7,428 nucleotides of DNA from Pseudomonadota bacterium (lineage in GTDB: Bacteria > Pseudomonadota > Gammaproteobacteria > Burkholderiales > Burkholderiaceae_C). The stretch covers positions 1-7,428 of the forward strand of contig JAEWPH010000249.1 of NCBI GenBank assembly GCA_023460715.1, read 5' to 3'. The notes beneath the pieces are model-generated. The model saw only the letters and a list, made by a program, of their open reading frames with translations. It had not been told where the DNA came from and did not search any database. Each line of letters starts with the position of its first letter. The stretch's first letter is position 1. The position numbers were made by a program, and so were the translations under genes. Shown here in pieces: positions 6,529 through 7,428 of the stretch.

Positions 6529-7040
6529 CTGCACGCCTTCACACCTCCACGCGCCGCCGCTGGATCGGCCAGACGCTGCCCCTCTTGGCGCTGGCGAGCC
6601 TCCCCGGCCTGCTGCGCGCCGCACCGCCCGCATCGCCGGCGGCCACGGCCGTCGAGGTCTGGAAAGACCCGAACTGCGGCTGCTGCAAGGACTGGATCGA
6701 CCACATGCAGGCCCACGGCTTCCAGATGACCGTGCACGAAAGCGGCAATGCCGCCGTGCGCAGCCGCCTGGGGCTGCCGGCCAAGCTCGGCTCCTGCCAC
6801 ACGGCCCTGGTCGGCGGCTATCTGCTGGAAGGCCACGTGCCCGCTGCTGACGTGCAGCGCCTGCTGCGCGACAAGCCCCGCGCCCTGGGCCTGGCCGTCC
6901 CGGGCATGCCCGTGGGTTCGCCCGGCATGGACGGCGCCATCTACGGCGGGCGCAAGGACCCGTACGAGGTGTTGCTCGTCGCCCGCGACGGCAGCACCAC
7001 CGTGTTCAGCCGCTACCACCAGGGCAAGGCGCCGGCCTGA
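6525..7040 (+). CDS. DUF411 family exported metal-binding protein
   Basis: A 171-residue exported protein of the DUF411 family, commonly found in copper and silver resistance loci. The N-terminus (TRRRW at 9-13, then a hydrophobic run to about 32) resembles a twin-arginine signal, so Tat export is possible; Sec export cannot be excluded. The mature domain begins with VEVWKDPNCGCC, giving the family's C51-x-C53-C54 metal-binding cluster in a thioredoxin-like setting. The conserved blocks GSCHTALVGGYLLEGHVP and GLAVPGMPVGSPGM follow, so the domain looks complete. The ATG at 6525 is supported by a strong ribosome binding site and overlaps the cupredoxin stop by 4 bp (ATGA). The pair is probably co-translated and works on the same metal. 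Binding of copper is inferred from family and context. Confidence 0.92.
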   Translation: MTARLHTSTRRRWIGQTLPLLALASLPGLLRAAPPASPAATAVEVWKDPNCGCCKDWIDHMQAHGFQMTVHESGNAAVRSRLGLPAKLGSCHTALVGGYLLEGHVPAADVQRLLRDKPRALGLAVPGMPVGSPGMDGAIYGGRKDPYEVLLVARDGSTTVFSRYHQGKAPA

Positions 7041-7057
7041 GCTTGGCGGCTCCAAGC
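7041..7057 (+). other. Short hairpin immediately after the DUF411 stop
   Basis: GCTTGG (7041-7046) and CCAAGC (7052-7057) form a perfect 6-bp stem with a CGGCT loop beginning at the base after the stop codon. A second dyad, CCGTGC-A-GCACGG (7057-7069), follows directly. Neither has a T run. They are probably part of a structured 3' end of the copper transcript together with the larger hairpin that follows. Confidence 0.35.
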
Positions 7058-7073
7058 CGTGCAGCACGGTGCG

Positions 7074-7139
7074 GCGGTGCGGCCATGCACCGGGCAGAGC
7101 GGGCCGCATCGGGTGCCCGGTTGGCCGGCCATGCACCGC
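7074..7139 (+). terminator. Large imperfect stem-loop, probable 3' end of the copper gene transcript
   Basis: Three paired blocks line up as one long hairpin: GCGGTGC (7074-7080) with GCACCGC (7133-7139), GGCC (7081-7084) with GGCC (7127-7130), and ACCGGGCA (7089-7096) with TGCCCGGT (7114-7121), about 19 pairs in all. A run of five T begins 16 nt later (7155), further than in a standard intrinsic terminator. A 13-bp direct repeat (7080-7092 and 7126-7138) underlies part of the symmetry. Confidence 0.4.
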
Positions 7140-7154
7140 GGCCGCCACCGCTCC

Positions 7155-7203
7155 TTTTTCGATAGCTGTTAGCGCTTTCCTACAAAGCTCTGGCGGCATT
7201 TTT
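7155..7203. repeat. Interspersed repeat copy C, intergenic
   Basis: Core ATAGCTGTTAGCGCTTT (7162-7178), with AGCGCTTT (7171-7178) facing AAAGCTCT (7184-7191) across a 5-nt spacer, one mismatch. T runs flank both sides (7155-7159 and 7199-7203). It is markedly AT-richer than its neighbours. It resembles the palindromic repeats I recall from Comamonadaceae intergenic regions, and sits between the copper gene pair and the peptidase gene. Confidence 0.65.
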
Positions 7204-7284
7204 GACCTGAAACTTCGTCGCCCCCGCGGCAGGGCCGTCGTCTTCGGCTATGGTGGCGCCTTCCCCGCTGCAGCCCGCCCCGCC

Positions 7285-7428
7285 ATGCCTGACCGCTCCG
7301 ACACCGATCCCGGCTCCATCACCCGCGTGGCGGGTATCGAGGTCGGCCATTTCACCGACCCGCGCCGCCCCACGGGCTGCAGCGTGGTCATCGCCCGGGA
7401 GGGCGCCGTGGGCGGCGTGGACGTGCGC
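7285..7428 (+). CDS. P1 family (DmpA/S58) peptidase, N-terminal fragment (3' partial)
   Basis: The 48 residues visible before the window ends include ITRVAGIEVGHFTDPRRPTG, then CSVVIAREGAVGGVDVR, the conserved opening of the DmpA-like L-aminopeptidase/D-esterase family (N-terminal nucleophile hydrolases, peptidase S58). The self-cleavage site and nucleophile Ser lie beyond the window. There is no signal peptide, which suggests a cytoplasmic enzyme. The ATG at 7285 is chosen because the family motif starts within about 15 residues of it; no clear ribosome binding site is seen. It follows the probable end of the copper module and is likely a separate transcription unit. Confidence 0.85.
   Translation, partial: MPDRSDTDPGSITRVAGIEVGHFTDPRRPTGCSVVIAREGAVGGVDVR

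Noticed and set aside
6303..7199. 298-codon minus-strand open frame opposite the cupredoxin and DUF411 genes
   Set aside because: It covers two well-supported genes, the intergenic hairpins and the repeat alike, and has no recognisable motif.

Overview
This is a high-GC (about 68-70% by eye) bacterial window. Gene content and repeats suggest a betaproteobacterium of the order Burkholderiales, most likely a Comamonadaceae member close to Acidovorax. The main argument is an AT-richer interspersed repeat with the core ATAGCTG-N3-GCGCTTT, which I remember from genomes of that group. The assignment rests on memory and style, not on a search.

Layout. (1) 1-1992, plus: the 3' part of a P1B-type heavy-metal ATPase with Zn/Cd/Pb-type membrane residues. 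(2) 2058-4199, minus and convergent to it: a TonB-dependent siderophore receptor with a clear Fur box at its start. (3) 4200-4624: a divergent intergenic region. (4) 4625-5248, plus: a YitT-family membrane protein. (5) 5298-5753, plus: a secreted His/Cys-rich protein with a CxxCxxCH motif. (6) 5941-6528, plus: a periplasmic cupredoxin with a full type-1 copper ligand set. (7) 6525-7040, plus: a DUF411 metal-binding protein, overlapping the cupredoxin by 4 bp. (8) 7285 to the window end, plus: the start of a P1/DmpA-family (S58) peptidase.

The theme is metal handling. The ATPase would expel divalent soft metals from the cytoplasm and the receptor would import ferric siderophores under Fur control. 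The secreted His/Cys-rich protein, cupredoxin and DUF411 protein look like a small periplasmic copper-tolerance module. The YitT protein and the peptidase have no obvious link to metals.

The most unusual structure concerns the repeat. One copy (5948-6000) encodes most of the cupredoxin signal peptide. A related copy (1957-2011) encodes the last residues and stop codon of the ATPase. A third (7155-7203) lies between genes. I saw no RNA genes, CRISPR arrays, transposases or attachment sites, and no convincing entirely new system. The His/Cys-rich protein and the repeat-derived signal peptide are the best candidates for follow-up.
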